The position numbers were made by a program, and so were the translations under genes. From Athripsodes cinereus (taxonomy: Eukaryota > Arthropoda > Insecta > Trichoptera > Leptoceridae): 64,000 nt of DNA. This document shows positions 49,601-59,602 of this stretch, piece by piece. Below the pieces are notes generated by a model that did no database searches, was not told where the DNA came from, and saw only the letters and a list, made by a program, of their open reading frames with translations. Numbering within the stretch: the first letter of the stretch is position 1; every line of letters starts with the position of its first letter. The stretch covers positions 31,385,542-31,449,541 of the forward strand of contig OX388305.1 of assembly GCA_947579605.1 (NCBI GenBank), in the 5' to 3' direction.

Positions 49601-49711
49601 ACAGGAAGGGATTGGTATCCTACCGTTTTAGACCACATAGAGGACGTCAAAGCATGGAACACTTACGGACATGTAAAGGCTGATGAAAAAGAAGAAAATG
49701 CCAAAAAGTAG
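40633..49711 (+). CDS. CRAL-TRIO lipid-transfer protein (clavesin / alpha-tocopherol transfer protein-like)
   Basis: Five coding exons (40633-40854, 43484-43640, 46428-46570, 48662-48823, 49502-49711) give 894 bases, 297 aa, the usual length for the family. Residues about 15-75 form the CRAL-TRIO N-terminal helical domain (LRKLLHED...DDEFLLIFLRPCKFYPESAY). The lipid-binding SEC14-like fold follows: GRRVLIVNVGGTWDP, VRGVVVIMNFENMGMSQVTG, LTFIQDAMPIRLKEVHFIRE, PWVFKLVWNLFKPFIREKLK, and HKYLEPSHIPSNYGGKLP, the family's closing motif. Such proteins carry retinaldehyde, tocopherol or phosphoinositides in the cytosol and on endosomes; the ligand here is unknown. All junctions keep frame with GT-AG. 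Introns 1 and 2 hold hAT-like elements (42243-42575, 44648-46335). The tail is charged (KADEKEENAKK). Confidence 0.93.
40855..42090. other. Intron 1 of the CRAL-TRIO gene, first part: nothing recognised
   Basis: AT-rich, no conserved frame or repeat seen. At 42100-42140 (plus) a short LINE-tail scrap, CCCTACTTGTGGGAGATG then GATGGTATAGTAGTAG, matches the RTE-like tail family. Confidence 0.4.
42243..42575. mobile_element. hAT-like MITE, 333 bp, bounded by 12-bp direct repeats
   Basis: The ends TAGTGATGTAACGAATGTG and, complemented, TAGTGATGTAACGAATATTC are good terminal inverted repeats. The flanks ATATACCTACAT (42231-42242 and 42576-42587) are identical over 12 bases, longer than the 8 expected for hAT. 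The interior shares a block with 1850-1990 (inverted). Confidence 0.8.
42588..43324. other. Intron 1 of the CRAL-TRIO gene, last part: nothing recognised
   Basis: It contains a short triplication CTCAGATAAATATT at about 42707-42750 and otherwise plain AT-rich sequence. Confidence 0.4.
43325..43445 (+). repeat. Retroelement tail repeat (GATAAACTCGCC family)
   Basis: TAAGAGATCGTATCTTTGCG, ATAAACTCGCCTTACATA and AAAGAATGAATAAATAGG recur at 44170-44310 (plus) and in inverted form at 51890-51960. The A-rich end suggests a LINE 3' UTR. It ends about 40 bases before exon 2 of the CRAL-TRIO gene. Confidence 0.6.
44170..44310 (+). repeat. Retroelement tail repeat (GATAAACTCGCC family), second copy
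   Basis: TTGGAAGAGATCGCGCCTTG, CGATAAACTCGATCTCTGTA and AAAGAATGAATAGGTAGG match the copies at 43325-43445 and 51890-51960. Confidence 0.6.
44648..46335. mobile_element. hAT-like element, 1688 bp, with perfect 8-bp target duplication
   Basis: The ends are CAGTGGCGGGACTAGAC and, complemented, CAGTGGCGTGCCTTCC, flanked by GTAAATAC at 44640-44647 and 46336-46343. The right end is shared with the MITE at 34975-35193. The interior has direct repeats near 45525-45565 (ATATTTCAACTAAT) and GTTTGCAA..GCTAACGTTTAGCG near 46080 and 46185. No transposase frame is present. It is inserted in CRAL-TRIO intron 2. Confidence 0.85.
46571..48039. other. Intron 3 of the CRAL-TRIO gene: AT-rich, nothing recognised
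   Basis: No conserved frame, repeat family or RNA gene was seen. Confidence 0.4.
48043..48291. mobile_element. Probable MITE in CRAL-TRIO intron 3
   Basis: CAGGGGGCCTAAAATGCCCA at the left and, complemented, CCTGGGGTGCTAAAAAAGGC at the right, followed by ATTCAT on the left and the complement of GATTCATAT on the right, form imperfect inverted ends about 35 bases long. No target duplication was established. Confidence 0.5.
49322..49405 (-). mobile_element. Degraded tRNA-derived SINE in CRAL-TRIO intron 4
   Basis: The minus strand reads GGTGCACTAACGGCTAATAC, ACTCGCCTTGCAAACGAGAG and GATTGGATTCAC. This matches the A box, anticodon arm and B box of a tRNA-like head in order, with substitutions. 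Confidence 0.5.
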
Positions 49712-50770
49712 ATTTAAACATTCATATTTTATAATAATTAGGTAATAATCGTAAATTGGAGGATATTATTTTACATGTTAAATTTTTTATAAATAATTCC
49801 AATAATTTATTTTTTTACTCGAGGCTAGGTATACAATTTGCTTGTAAATACTTAAGTTTCGTGATATTATATAGGTAGATACTTGTTCATATTTACATTA
49901 CTCAGGATCCAAGACTTGTAATATAATGTATACATTGTGTAGTTGATGAATTTCAACGTAGGTAATAATTATTTCTCAGAGCAATCAAGAGTACGTAAGA
50001 CGTAAATATTCTTTAAAAATTGTTAAGTTTGATTCCTTTGGCATATTTAATTTTTAGATATTTGAATGATAAAACTTTTCTAAATCATTCGCAAATGAGT
50101 GGATGGATAATCTTGAGAAATAGAATATAAAAAAGGTTTATTAATTTTACCATTAGGCTACATGATAATATAATATTTATAAATATGTGTTATTAACATC
50201 ATTAATTTATTGATTAATAATGATTTATGTGACTTGCCATTGAAATGTCATCGAACAATCACCTTCTCGGAAAAGATGTTTATTGAATATGTAGCTATTG
50301 ACACCGCAAATCAATACTATAATTTATTATAAACTATTTTTACTTACTTTATTGTAAATATAACTAGTAAAACGTATACCTATTAACTTTTATGTATATT
50401 TAAAAAAGGAACTGTACGAGTCCATGAAAACAATCAGAAAATGGAAATATTGTTACTCGAAGTAATAAAACATATTATTGTTTGAAAAGTTTCAAGTACA
50501 AAAACCCAAGATAATTATAAAGTAACATGGTATGGTTGTCTTCGAATGGATACGTCATAATATATCAGATTATTTTTACCGAATTTCAAAAGCCTTTATA
50601 CTCTTATTGCTTTAAAGAAAAATGAAAGGAAATAAATAAATCTACTTAAATAGACACTTATGTATATGGATGCTTCATGTATAGTTATTAATATATAACG
50701 AAATATTACATTTACTACAATAATTTAGTAAGCACGTTAAGTAATTTAAAATAATGAATGTTAAATTTTC
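49712..50770. other. 3' flank of the CRAL-TRIO gene: AT-rich, nothing recognised
   Basis: It probably includes the 3' UTR. AATAAA-type signals occur (for example near 50465), but the true end cannot be chosen from sequence alone. Confidence 0.4.
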
Positions 50771-50941
50771 TATCGAAATAAATAAAACAAGTGTTTTATT
50801 CTACTATTGATTTATTCGATGAGAGAGACGTCTTTCGTCTTATGAGGACATTGATTGGCAATGTCCTCATAAGACGAAAGACGTCTCTCTCATCGAATAA
50901 ATCAATAGTAGAATAAAACACTTGTTTTATTTATTTCGATA
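50771..50941. repeat. Perfect 81-bp inverted repeat with 9-base loop
   Basis: The arms 50771-50851 and 50861-50941 are exact reverse complements, and the loop is TGATTGGCA. The right arm continues into ATGGAATTCTACTACCTAAA and CACCGACACTGTGAATTAAA, which match the repeat at 22060-22105. The palindrome is therefore made from a dispersed Penelope-like tail. Confidence 0.9.
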
Positions 50942-50991
50942 TGGAATTCTACTACCTAAACACCGACACTGTGAATTAAATTTTCTACATT

Positions 50992-51540
50992 GTGAAGTAG
51001 AAGAGATTAATCAATGCACACAAGTAGCTATTCGGAAGTTGCGAATTTAAATTGATATTTAAATTAGTATAAAGTGTGACAATATTAAAATTAGAGCATA
51101 ATAATATTAATGTTCCTTTGAAATATTATTAAATGTCTATGTTAATGGGATTCATATGTATACGACTATTGAAGAAAAATGTGACTTTTTTTAGATAAGA
51201 ATATAATATTGAGATTCGCTTACTCATTGAGATCTGGACTTTGAATTGAAAATGTAATAATGAATACTTTGACAGCTTTTTTTATAAAAAAATAATGATA
51301 AACTTTGTAATTTGTATTGTAAATACAACGTTATTGTGAACGACTAAGTGTTAATATACAATGACATAATATTTTGTTGTAAAATATCCTTATCATTGCT
51401 GAAAATAAAGAAACTTTTAATAAACATCTACATGTCTATTATTTACAATTTTTTATACAAAATATTCACATTGACACGTAGTTAAAATACATTTTTGCAA
51501 CTCTATTCTCAAGTATGGCAATATAATTATGCTAAAGCTA
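50992..51540. other. Intergenic AT-rich sequence, nothing recognised
   Basis: No supported frame or repeat. Confidence 0.4.
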
Positions 51541-51549
51541 ATCTGTACT

Positions 51550-51660
51550 TATTACTACTACTACACACCATCCTGGCAAATCCCACAAGTGGGGTAGCCA
51601 GCAGAACAGCTGAATGTAATAAACATGTAGTCCGTTTTCTCATATCAAAATCTTTTCATT
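51550..51660 (-). repeat. GGGGTAGCCAG dispersed repeat with (TAG)n-type tail
   Basis: ACTACTACTACACACCATCC, AATCCCACAAGTGGGGTAGC and AATGTAATAAACATGTAG match the family at 880-1215. In minus-strand sense it ends in a TAGTAGTAG tail like the RTE-like LINE at 5932. Confidence 0.65.
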
Positions 51661-51884
51661 TTATTTATCTATCTTTATATATTTAGTTATTTATCTTTTT
51701 TTTTACTTCTCAACCCTCTCCAGTTTTGGTCATAGATATTTAAAGCGTCTACTATGAATTAATAAATACAAAGATGTGGAATGTGACAAGACGTGCCTGT
51801 CCGCTCAGTTATGACCGTCTTCAAAAGCAGCAACTCATTGGGTACATCTATGTACAAGTTTTATTTATTTATTCTTTAGTGTTA

Positions 51885-51965
51885 CATTTAAAACAAATAC
51901 AATCAATGTACGGAGGGCGAGTTTATCGCAGTGGCGCCATTTCTTCCAACTAACCCAAATATAGG
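51885..51965 (-). repeat. Retroelement tail repeat (GATAAACTCGCC family), inverted copy
   Basis: The minus strand carries GTTGGAAGAAATGGCGCCAC, GCGATAAACTCGCCCTCCG and TACATTGATTGTATTTG, matching 43325-43445 and 44170-44310. Confidence 0.6.
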
Positions 51966-52569
51966 TATGATACACATGTAATAAAAGTGAAGGTAGGACT
52001 ACGGGAAAGATAAGGTGAAAAGAAATTGTGATCCTACATAAGTTATCAATATATATTATAAATCTAAGTTTATTTTTATTTTATTTTCTCAATTCACGGC
52101 CTGGGCCTTATACATGTTAATTAAATATAATTTTCATAATGTACACAAACAGTATTAAAACATGTGGATACACAACATAATAAATAGACAATAAAACAAG
52201 AACCACAAATGAATAAAAATTAAAATATAGTTACATGGATTAATGGATGGGAAGTTTTGTAGATTTTATATGTCAACTTGATATAATTACTAACGAATTG
52301 AGAGATCTAAACGTATAACTGGACATGTTCGTTTACATCTCTTCTGGCATATATACTTGCATTCTTCACCCATGTGAATTTCCAGCCTTAGGATTTGGAT
52401 TTTGTTCGAGCGTCTCTGAACAGCAATTTGCTTTGTAGTGTAAGATATTCTAAAATATTAATATCCCAATATCTTCAGTCAATAGTTCACGAGTTGATTT
52501 TCCTCCAGTTAAAAGACATTATCTAAATTTTTTAATCGGAAAGCTTAATTAAGATAATTTTTGGCCGGT
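51966..52569. other. Intergenic sequence, nothing recognised
   Basis: AT-rich, without supported genes. Confidence 0.4.
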
Positions 52570-52758
52570 CCTTTTTTTTTTTTTAAATATATATCTGGGT
52601 TTTTGTTATAAACCCAAATACAACCTTATACACCTTTCGCAGTAGGCTACTAAAAGCTTGTGTCGTGAAAGGGGAGTTTGCCGGCACCTGGTATCGAACC
52701 ACGGACCCCATGTTCACGAGGCCGAGACTCTACCTCTCTACCTCCAGGCTACCGACGA
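52570..52758 (-). mobile_element. tRNA-derived SINE (family A)
   Basis: The minus-strand head TCGTCGGTAGCCTGGAGG, B box CCGTGGTTCGATACCAGG, standard body and a short A-rich tail (T run at 52570-52582 on the plus strand). An 8-base slip duplication (CTCTACCT) lies in the head. Confidence 0.85.
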
Positions 52759-53010
52759 ACTCAAAACTTTGTTACAGAATCATGTGTAACTCTGTACATC
52801 GAAACTGTAGCGAAATAGTTTTGGGTAGTTAGACTCTTATTTTACTTGCTTTAGATTTCATAGTAGAGTGGTGATAGGTAAATAAAAAAAACTCATTAGA
52901 GAAATATATAGTAGATTTATAAATAAATAACTATTTGTACCTAATAAATAAATAATACAAATAAATAAAGTCATATTAGCTTATAGAAGCCTTTACATGG
53001 GATATTTGAT

Positions 53011-55974
53011 TTAATAAAATGGTGGCTTATCCTTGGTTGTCAATGAGTAAATCCCATACCTGAAAATTTTATGCATTTATGAAAATTCTTGATAACAAAC
53101 ATTAGATACTATCAGGCGATAATGATAATGTAGATAATATGTCAATATGCTCTTTTAATTAATAGTAAATCACTGTAAATACTGATTTTGTTTGTTCATT
53201 ATTTAATTCTCACGATGATTGTTTTGAGGAATTTATAATTATAATTTTATATTTGTAAGATATTGATAGCATACTGTCAAATGGTTATGAAAAAAATCTT
53301 TTGTAGAACGCAGTAACATTATAATTTTTGAATTAAATCAAAGTTTTATCGAGACAAAAGGTTAATGAATTAAACATAAATGTAAATGTAGGTGAGAATA
53401 ATAAATCAAAAGTAAATTTCAGCTTTAAATTACAATAGTTCAATTAAGTGGTTTGTATTTGAATAAAAAAGATGTAATCAGTTTAACTTACTTCTTAGAA
53501 ATATGTTTTCCTCCCATTCTTCCCTTTACTATGGATGAACATCTGTCTTGTACAGCTTCTAAGATGCTATTACATCTAACACCAATGAAAACTGACTCAT
53601 TGGCTTTAATTGAATATATAAATAGATCCACAGCTCTTTCTCCAGAACAAGTTGCCAAGAAATCTATTCCACAGCCAGGCTGAAGTTTTCCACCATTTGG
53701 GAAGAAGTCCGCATGACCCATCGTTATTGTTGGACCGATAAATCGTCTAGAACCTGTGTGTATGACTTCTACATATTGTGCATCGTTTGAATAAAGTCGT
53801 TCTTTGGGGCTTAATTTGCACATTGGCGATATGGGATCTAATGCTGCAAAAATATAGTTTGATCGTAAGTTATGTTTGCTCACCCATATCTACATACAAT
53901 ACTTATATGGTAAGTACCTACCAGTGATTGCTGATACTTTTGGTTTCAATCTTTTACAAGCCAACCCTGCCAGATGGGCGCCGAGACCATATCCAATAAA
54001 ATGTACTCGGTTGAAATCTAATCGTTGATGTTTCATCAAGTAGTCCAAAAACTCTGTAATATGACGAGCTGTTGCATTGAGATTTTCAATAACTTCAGAA
54101 TATGACTGCGTAGCGAGGCCACTCCAGTCAACCAAAATTACATTTACATCCATCTCTTCTAGATACGCTGTAAAATATATAAACAAATTTTTACTGATAT
54201 AATAAAAAACGAAATTAACAAGAACTTGGTAAGATAGCTGGTAGATCCTACCATCTTTGAGTTGAGTACTGAATCTAGAAAATCGATCTGCATACCACCC
54301 ATGGACTAATACTTTAGTATCTCTTTGATTCACACCAATCATATCAATATTCCAGTAGAAATTGGGAAACATGCCCAAATCTTTCCCACTTCGTATTGTA
54401 TTTCTGTAAATTATGAACAAGTAATTCAAAATTATTGTTTTTTAATATCTCAGATGCAACAAAAATGAATTGTTTGTATATTTCGAATAAATTTCATAAA
54501 TGAAACACACAGACTAATAATAATAGTCGGTGTGTTGTTTACCTTAATAATAAGTACCTACATAATAGTTAAATAATTTACTTATGTGAGACTAAAAATT
54601 AGAAACTGTACTTACCTGTTAAATAACCAGAAACTAGGCTTAAGGGAATCTGAGGAATTAACATCGTCGAGACTGGTTGACGTAGTAACTGAAAATAAAA
54701 AAAAACATTCTTAACAATAGCAAAGTTCGTAATTTATTCAATAGTATATTTTGCCTGAGCACCTCAAGGAAGCTACGTCTACAAATTCAAAATACCTAGG
54801 ACACTACGCATATTATTCTCATTTATTTAACAAAAACAACATTAGAATATACATTTTGAACACAATATAAGATTAACAATAAAATTTAAATATAACATTA
54901 AATAATAAAAACAATAAAATATTAAAATAAATTTATAATCAAAATGTAGAACCCCAACATTATTCGAGTTGATTCTTCCATATGATGTCCTATGAAAATA
55001 GTACAATCATGAGAGATCACTTACAGAGCTACAGGGACAAAAACCTTCTAACTATCCTGGTGGACGATAAAAGAACAGCCTTCTGCATGCTGTATTTGAG
55101 CCTGTCATCTACTCCCAGATTTCTGAGATAGCTTGACAGACTCTTAGGTATTAAGCCATTATTATTATTATCCTAAAAATATCATCCTGCACCGAGACCA
55201 TAATAGCTTTTGGCCAAGGCGATTTGGGCAGGAAAATATGTAGTTTATGAAATTAATGCTCTATGAATGAAAATATTTTTTTTGACAGATTTTTGTCAAC
55301 GTTAATCACGTAATAGATAATAATGAAAAAAATATTAATATAACTTCATCCATGAACAAACTATTTTCATACTGACAGGTGAAGTTCGCAGATATTTATT
55401 TATTTATTTGTATTACAAAGCATTTGAACAGAAATAATTTACAAATCACAAATATAAACAATGCATTATCCTACTCAACTTGCATCCATCATTTCATAAT
55501 TCGCTATATTACACTAAGCCCACAAGGTTGCCATTCATAATATATCAACTTTTATCTTATTATCAAGAGTTCCTGAAACGCTGCACGTTTATATATTTAA
55601 TATTATACTATAATATCGAGTGGAGAATACAACATACCCACATTAAATACCTACGCACTGTTAAATTACTTTTTATGTACATAAAGTTTAATACTTATCA
55701 TTTAATTATATATTTATTTATTATAAACTACCTACGCGTAATAAGGATACATATATATTCATAAAGATACACTTGAATTTTTATTACCTACTTTTCACAA
55801 TGTGAGACGTAATTTATCGCATAAATATAGGTAGGTACTTAGATTTATTGTAAAGCAAATCTCTAGATTGATATATAATTTTAATAACATAATTATGTAA
55901 ATACACATACCTAATATTGTGATGACCAAATACGTCAAAATTCCACAATAAATCTGATTACTTACACTTGACAT
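53011..55974 (-). CDS. Secreted lipase-family protein without catalytic Ser and His (pseudo-lipase)
   Basis: Six coding exons (5' to 3': 55911-55974, 54616-54688, 54252-54403, 53922-54167, 53492-53843, 53011-53059) total 936 bases, 311 aa. A hydrophobic N-terminus (IYCGILTYLVITILV) is a probable signal peptide. The fold is that of the pancreatic lipase/phospholipase A1 family: KVLVHGWYADRFS, AYLEEMDVNVILVDWSG, ARHITEFLDYL, VHFIGYGLGAHLAGLA, ALDPISPMC, DAQYVEVIHTG, MGHADFFPNGGKLQPGC, TCSGERAVDLF and a last exon YGIYSLTTKDKPPFY. The nucleophile elbow GxSxG is G155-Y-G157-L-G159 and the histidine site CSHxRA is C244-S-G246-E-R-A, so Ser and His are both Gly while Asp181 remains. It is therefore probably non-enzymatic, as in yolk-protein-like relatives. 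Donors and acceptors are canonical and the frame is intact, arguing against a recent pseudogene. Confidence 0.88.
55000..55180. repeat. Possible retroelement tail in lipase intron 1
   Basis: A relatively GC-rich stretch (TTACAGAGCTACAGGGACAA, AGCCTGTCATCTACTCCCAG) ends in (ATT)n near 55158, unlike the AT-rich intron around it. No second copy was identified here. Confidence 0.35.
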
Positions 55975-56014
55975 TCTCAAACGAAAATTATTATATCATA
56001 CCTAGTATGTATTT

Positions 56015-56214
56015 NNNNNNNNNNNNNNNNNNNNNNNNNNNNNNNNNNNNNNNNNNNNNNNNNNNNNNNNNNNNNNNNNNNNNNNNNNNNNNNNNNNNNN
56101 NNNNNNNNNNNNNNNNNNNNNNNNNNNNNNNNNNNNNNNNNNNNNNNNNNNNNNNNNNNNNNNNNNNNNNNNNNNNNNNNNNNNNNNNNNNNNNNNNNNN
56201 NNNNNNNNNNNNNN
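56015..56214. other. Assembly gap, 200 N
   Basis: A run of exactly 200 N, probably a gap of arbitrary size. It separates the 5' flank of the lipase gene from a LINE fragment whose frame continues to its right edge. Confidence 0.99.
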
Positions 56215-57476
56215 GATAAAAGCGGCAAATGAAGACATAAATCGAATCAAGAAATGGTATGACCTCAATTTACTGTCGATGAACGCCGAAAAAACAGTAT
56301 TAATGCACTATTCACTAAAAACTAGCGGAGATGCGCAATTCGGTAATGTCACTGTACATGATCGCAATTTTTCAGACCCTAATACTGACTGTAGTTGTAC
56401 TAAATCTAAAATCCCACTAAAATCCAAAACTGTACTTAAGTACCTAGGAATATTGATCGATAATAATCTTAAATGGAAACATCAAATAGAAGCAACTAAT
56501 AAAAGAATACGAAAATTAATATACGTATTTTTGAACCTAAGAAATGTAGTTAATATGCAAATGCTGAAGGTCGTATATTATGCACTATTCCAGTCTATTG
56601 TGCAGTATGGAATTATTGGCTGGGGGGCAGCATATCGAACTAGTTTAATGCCGATTGCAATATTGCAAAAGTTGATTATTAAAATAATTCTAAAAAAGCC
56701 GCGTATTTTCCCTACCGAAGAAATGTTTAAATTATTTCCAGTACGCGACGTATTTGAATTGTTTAATAGAGCGGCTCTCCTACAGATTCACAAAAATGTC
56801 GTGCAGTGTCCATTGATTTACAGTACGGTAGTGGTTGACAGACCTAGATCCACTGGCAAGTTGAGACTTCCAAAATACAAAACTACGACAGCTCAAAACC
56901 AGTATTATTACAAAGGAATTGTAATCTTTAATAGTCTACCAGCTGCTATACGTGCTGAGAAAGACTACAAAAAATTTAAATTTAAAATAAAAAATATAAA
57001 ACTGAAATAATTGTATTAAAATGTGTGTACCTATATGTGGGTGTATAGATTGAAGATTATTTTTGTACTGATAATCTGGGTTGATGGCACTTAGACATCG
57101 GAACCAACAACAAAACCGCTTCATAAAAAGATATCATGAGTTGCTTCACATTTATTATAATATTGTTGTTGTTACAATTAGACTTAGTATTATTTTGGGT
57201 AATGTAGGTAGACATACGATAAAAGTTGAACAATTTTGCTGACATGTTTAATGCTATATATTGTATATTGTGGAATTTGTTTTTTGTTGTATCTACCTAT
57301 GTATAATTATGTGATGTTTTATATAATGTAATCTGCTCCCCTCCTTTACACAAGTTTACTTTTTAAGGAGGGTAAAACAGTAAAATACATGTACACTATT
57401 ATTTAATATTGTAATAAGATTATGTTTTAGGTTATTATATTTTTTATGCTTAATAAATAAAAAAAATAAAAAAAAA
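56215..57476 (+). mobile_element. Jockey-like LINE, 3' half (truncated by the gap)
   Basis: The frame is open from the gap to 57010. It contains AANEDINRIKKWYDLNLLSM and NAEKTVLM (after the YADD site), LKYLGILIDNNLKWKHQIEA, KLIYVFLNLR, VVYYALFQSIVQYGIIGWGA, LQKLIIKIIL and a C-terminal YYKGIVIFNSLPAAIRAEKD. This is the thumb and connection part of a Jockey/CR1-like ORF2. A 3' UTR (57011-57445) and an A-rich tail (57446-57475) follow. The intact frame suggests a fairly young copy, and the catalytic part may be in the gap. Confidence 0.85.
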
Positions 57477-57535
57477 TATCTCAGTGGGGTAGTCAGCAGA
57501 CCAGCCGCATGTAGTAATGCAAGCTATTCTCCCCT
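57477..57535 (-). repeat. GGGGTAGTCAG dispersed repeat fragment
   Basis: CAGTGGGGTAGTCAGCAGAC and CAGCCGCATGTAGTAATGCA match the family at 880-1010. This copy also shows what the empty site of the nested element at 60826-61026 looks like. Confidence 0.6.
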
Positions 57536-58099
57536 TTTTTTTACTAAACATAATATATAAACACAGTTTAATTCATACTTACTATACATATTACCTTTCT
57601 TCGTATCTCTATATAATATCTACATAAAATTTTAGTCTAATGAATAAACTTTTTTGTGGACTTTGGAATAAACTTACTCAGTAGGTACGGGCAATGCCCA
57701 GTGAGATAGATTGTTGTGCTGATATTCAAGTGTATATATTACTGTTGAAAAACAATATTATAGATAAGTTTTAAGTTTGCTGTCTGTGCTACCCTCAATT
57801 CTATAGGTGGTATAAGCCACATTTTTTTATTAATGTTTCACATTATGCGTGTGTTTAGAATTACAAAAAAAAATCATTCATTCTCCTCATGGTCGCTCAA
57901 AGCTAGACTTTCAAATTCTGCAGTCACTGGATCGCGTCATCCGTATGAACATAAGTCCTGAAGTTTTCCTTGGAATGTATGAGTGAGAAACTCGTTTATC
58001 AGATGATCGATAGCTTGTGTCATTTCACATGTGCATGCTGGTGAATCAGTCCATCCCGATTTGTATTAATTAGAAGTAATATAGCCTGCACAGTGTTAA

Positions 58100-58470
58100 A
58101 TTGTTTTCAGGTCTTGAGTTAGTTTTTCTGCATCTTTTCTAGGTCGTTATCTTGACACAGAATAGCGATGTCATCTGCATACATATGTGAATTTACTCGA
58201 TAGTGTATTGGATATATATGAAGTGTATATATTGAGAAGCAATGGTACCATATTACATATCTTTGAGGTAGTCTGCTTAAGAGTAGAAAGTTTTGCTGAT
58301 GTCTTTACCCACGTCAGTTCCATGGATCGATTGAACAGTATAAATCGCATGAGACTGGTCATATAAAGGGCACTGGTACGTTTTGTACACTAAAGGTATG
58401 AGCCCCTTTTGCCGTACCGTATCATAAGCTTGCTTGCTTCTTAGGTGTATTGGAGTCTACTACAAATTTT
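58100..58470 (-). pseudogene. Decayed LINE reverse transcriptase (palm region)
   Basis: On the minus strand, with frameshifts, it reads LPQRYVIWYHCFSIYTLHIY then HMYADDIAILCQDNDLEKMQ, that is, a worn LPQGSVLSPLLFNIYT motif and the YADD box of a Jockey-like element. Flanking 57540-58100 and 58470-59245 show nothing else recognised. Confidence 0.65.
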
Positions 58471-59245
58471 ATTTTTCTCAACAGTACTAGTTTAAGTGAA
58501 CTTACATAGTGCTAAGAATGGAGATAGACCGGTAGCTTCTGGAATCATCTATAATTTTTGCTTCTTTTTATTGCTTAGGGATGTTATCAATAAAAATATC
58601 CACAATGCTTTTTAAGTAAATAGACAAACAACTTTTATTTCTATTGAGTTTCTCATTTATTGTCTGGTAAATCTATAACGAATTTATAAACGTACCTACA
58701 TACATACTCACAAACGGACTCTAAATTATTAATTATGTGGAGATATGAGAAGTGATGTGATGTCATTATTATCATATTGTGGATAAATATTATATAACTA
58801 GGTGTGAGATATACGTAGGTACCTGGTACATCATGTATAGGTACCTACTCGGTTCAGAAATAAACAAAGTATTCGGCTAAAAAAATACAATCATAATTAG
58901 CCAAGCCGGAACATCACTTGTATGAATTTCATGCATTGTGTGACAACAATAGCTTCTCAATTTATTAATAATATGCGCGGTATTACGGTAATAATGAAAA
59001 ATATACTTTTAATAAATATTCATTAATGACAAACTTATATAATTATAATAATGAGTTGGAATTTCAGTGAGTTTTATGATATTTAACCGTTTAAAAAAAA
59101 TATATGAACCAAGTTTGAAAATAACGTAGAAATTGAGTTTTACTGCCTAAAAAGCAAAGCGAACGCGAGTTTACTACAAAACTTGTTAAAAAAATAATGA
59201 CGATCTTTATTTGAATCAAAACTCCAGAATGCAACTTATTTTTTT

Positions 59246-59400
59246 ATTTTTTAAAAAAAAAGATATATCTGGGTTTTGAAATAAACCCAAATACAACCTT
59301 ATACACCTTTCACAGTAAGCTAAAAGCTAAGTACCAGGGATCGAACCACGGACCCCTTATTCACGAGGCCGAGACTCTACCTCCAGGCTACCGACGAACT
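59246..59400 (-). mobile_element. tRNA-derived SINE (family A), with internal deletion
   Basis: The minus-strand head TCGGTAGCCTGGAGGTAG and B box CCGTGGTTCGATCCC are intact. About 30 bases between the B box and the AGCTTTTAGCTTACTGTGAA body, present in other copies, are missing. Confidence 0.82.
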
Positions 59401-59570
59401 CCAAACTCCAAATTACACTTCATTGTTTTAAAATAAATAAAGTATCAATTTGCGTGCTTTTTGCCTAGTGGTTACTTGTTCCAGATATACAAAAAAATAT
59501 ATTTAAATATTAATTATAAATAAAACACTTATTTATAGTATATCCACGGTGACTTTTAAGGAAATCGAGC

Positions 59571-59602
59571 CTGCTTTCAAGAACTTCCGCTCTCATCATC
59601 AG
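59571..59602 (-). repeat. Penelope-like tail motif with hammerhead-like core
   Basis: The minus strand has CTGATGATGAGAGCGGAAGT then TCTTGAAAGCAGG, that is, CTGATGA, a GAGAGC/GTTCTT stem and GAAA. The next bases (TCACCGTGGATATA, TAAATAAGTGTTTTATTT) echo the palindrome region at 50771. The tandem array at 59601 begins at its end. Confidence 0.4.

Noticed and set aside
53453..53683. 76-codon plus-strand frame over the lipase exon
   Set aside because: Antisense shadow of lipase exon 5, whose sequence matches the lipase family on the minus strand.
59266..59400. SINE heads as genuine tRNA genes
   Set aside because: The A and B boxes are present but the cloverleaf arms do not pair properly, the bodies continue into a shared non-tRNA sequence, and several copies have A-rich tails.
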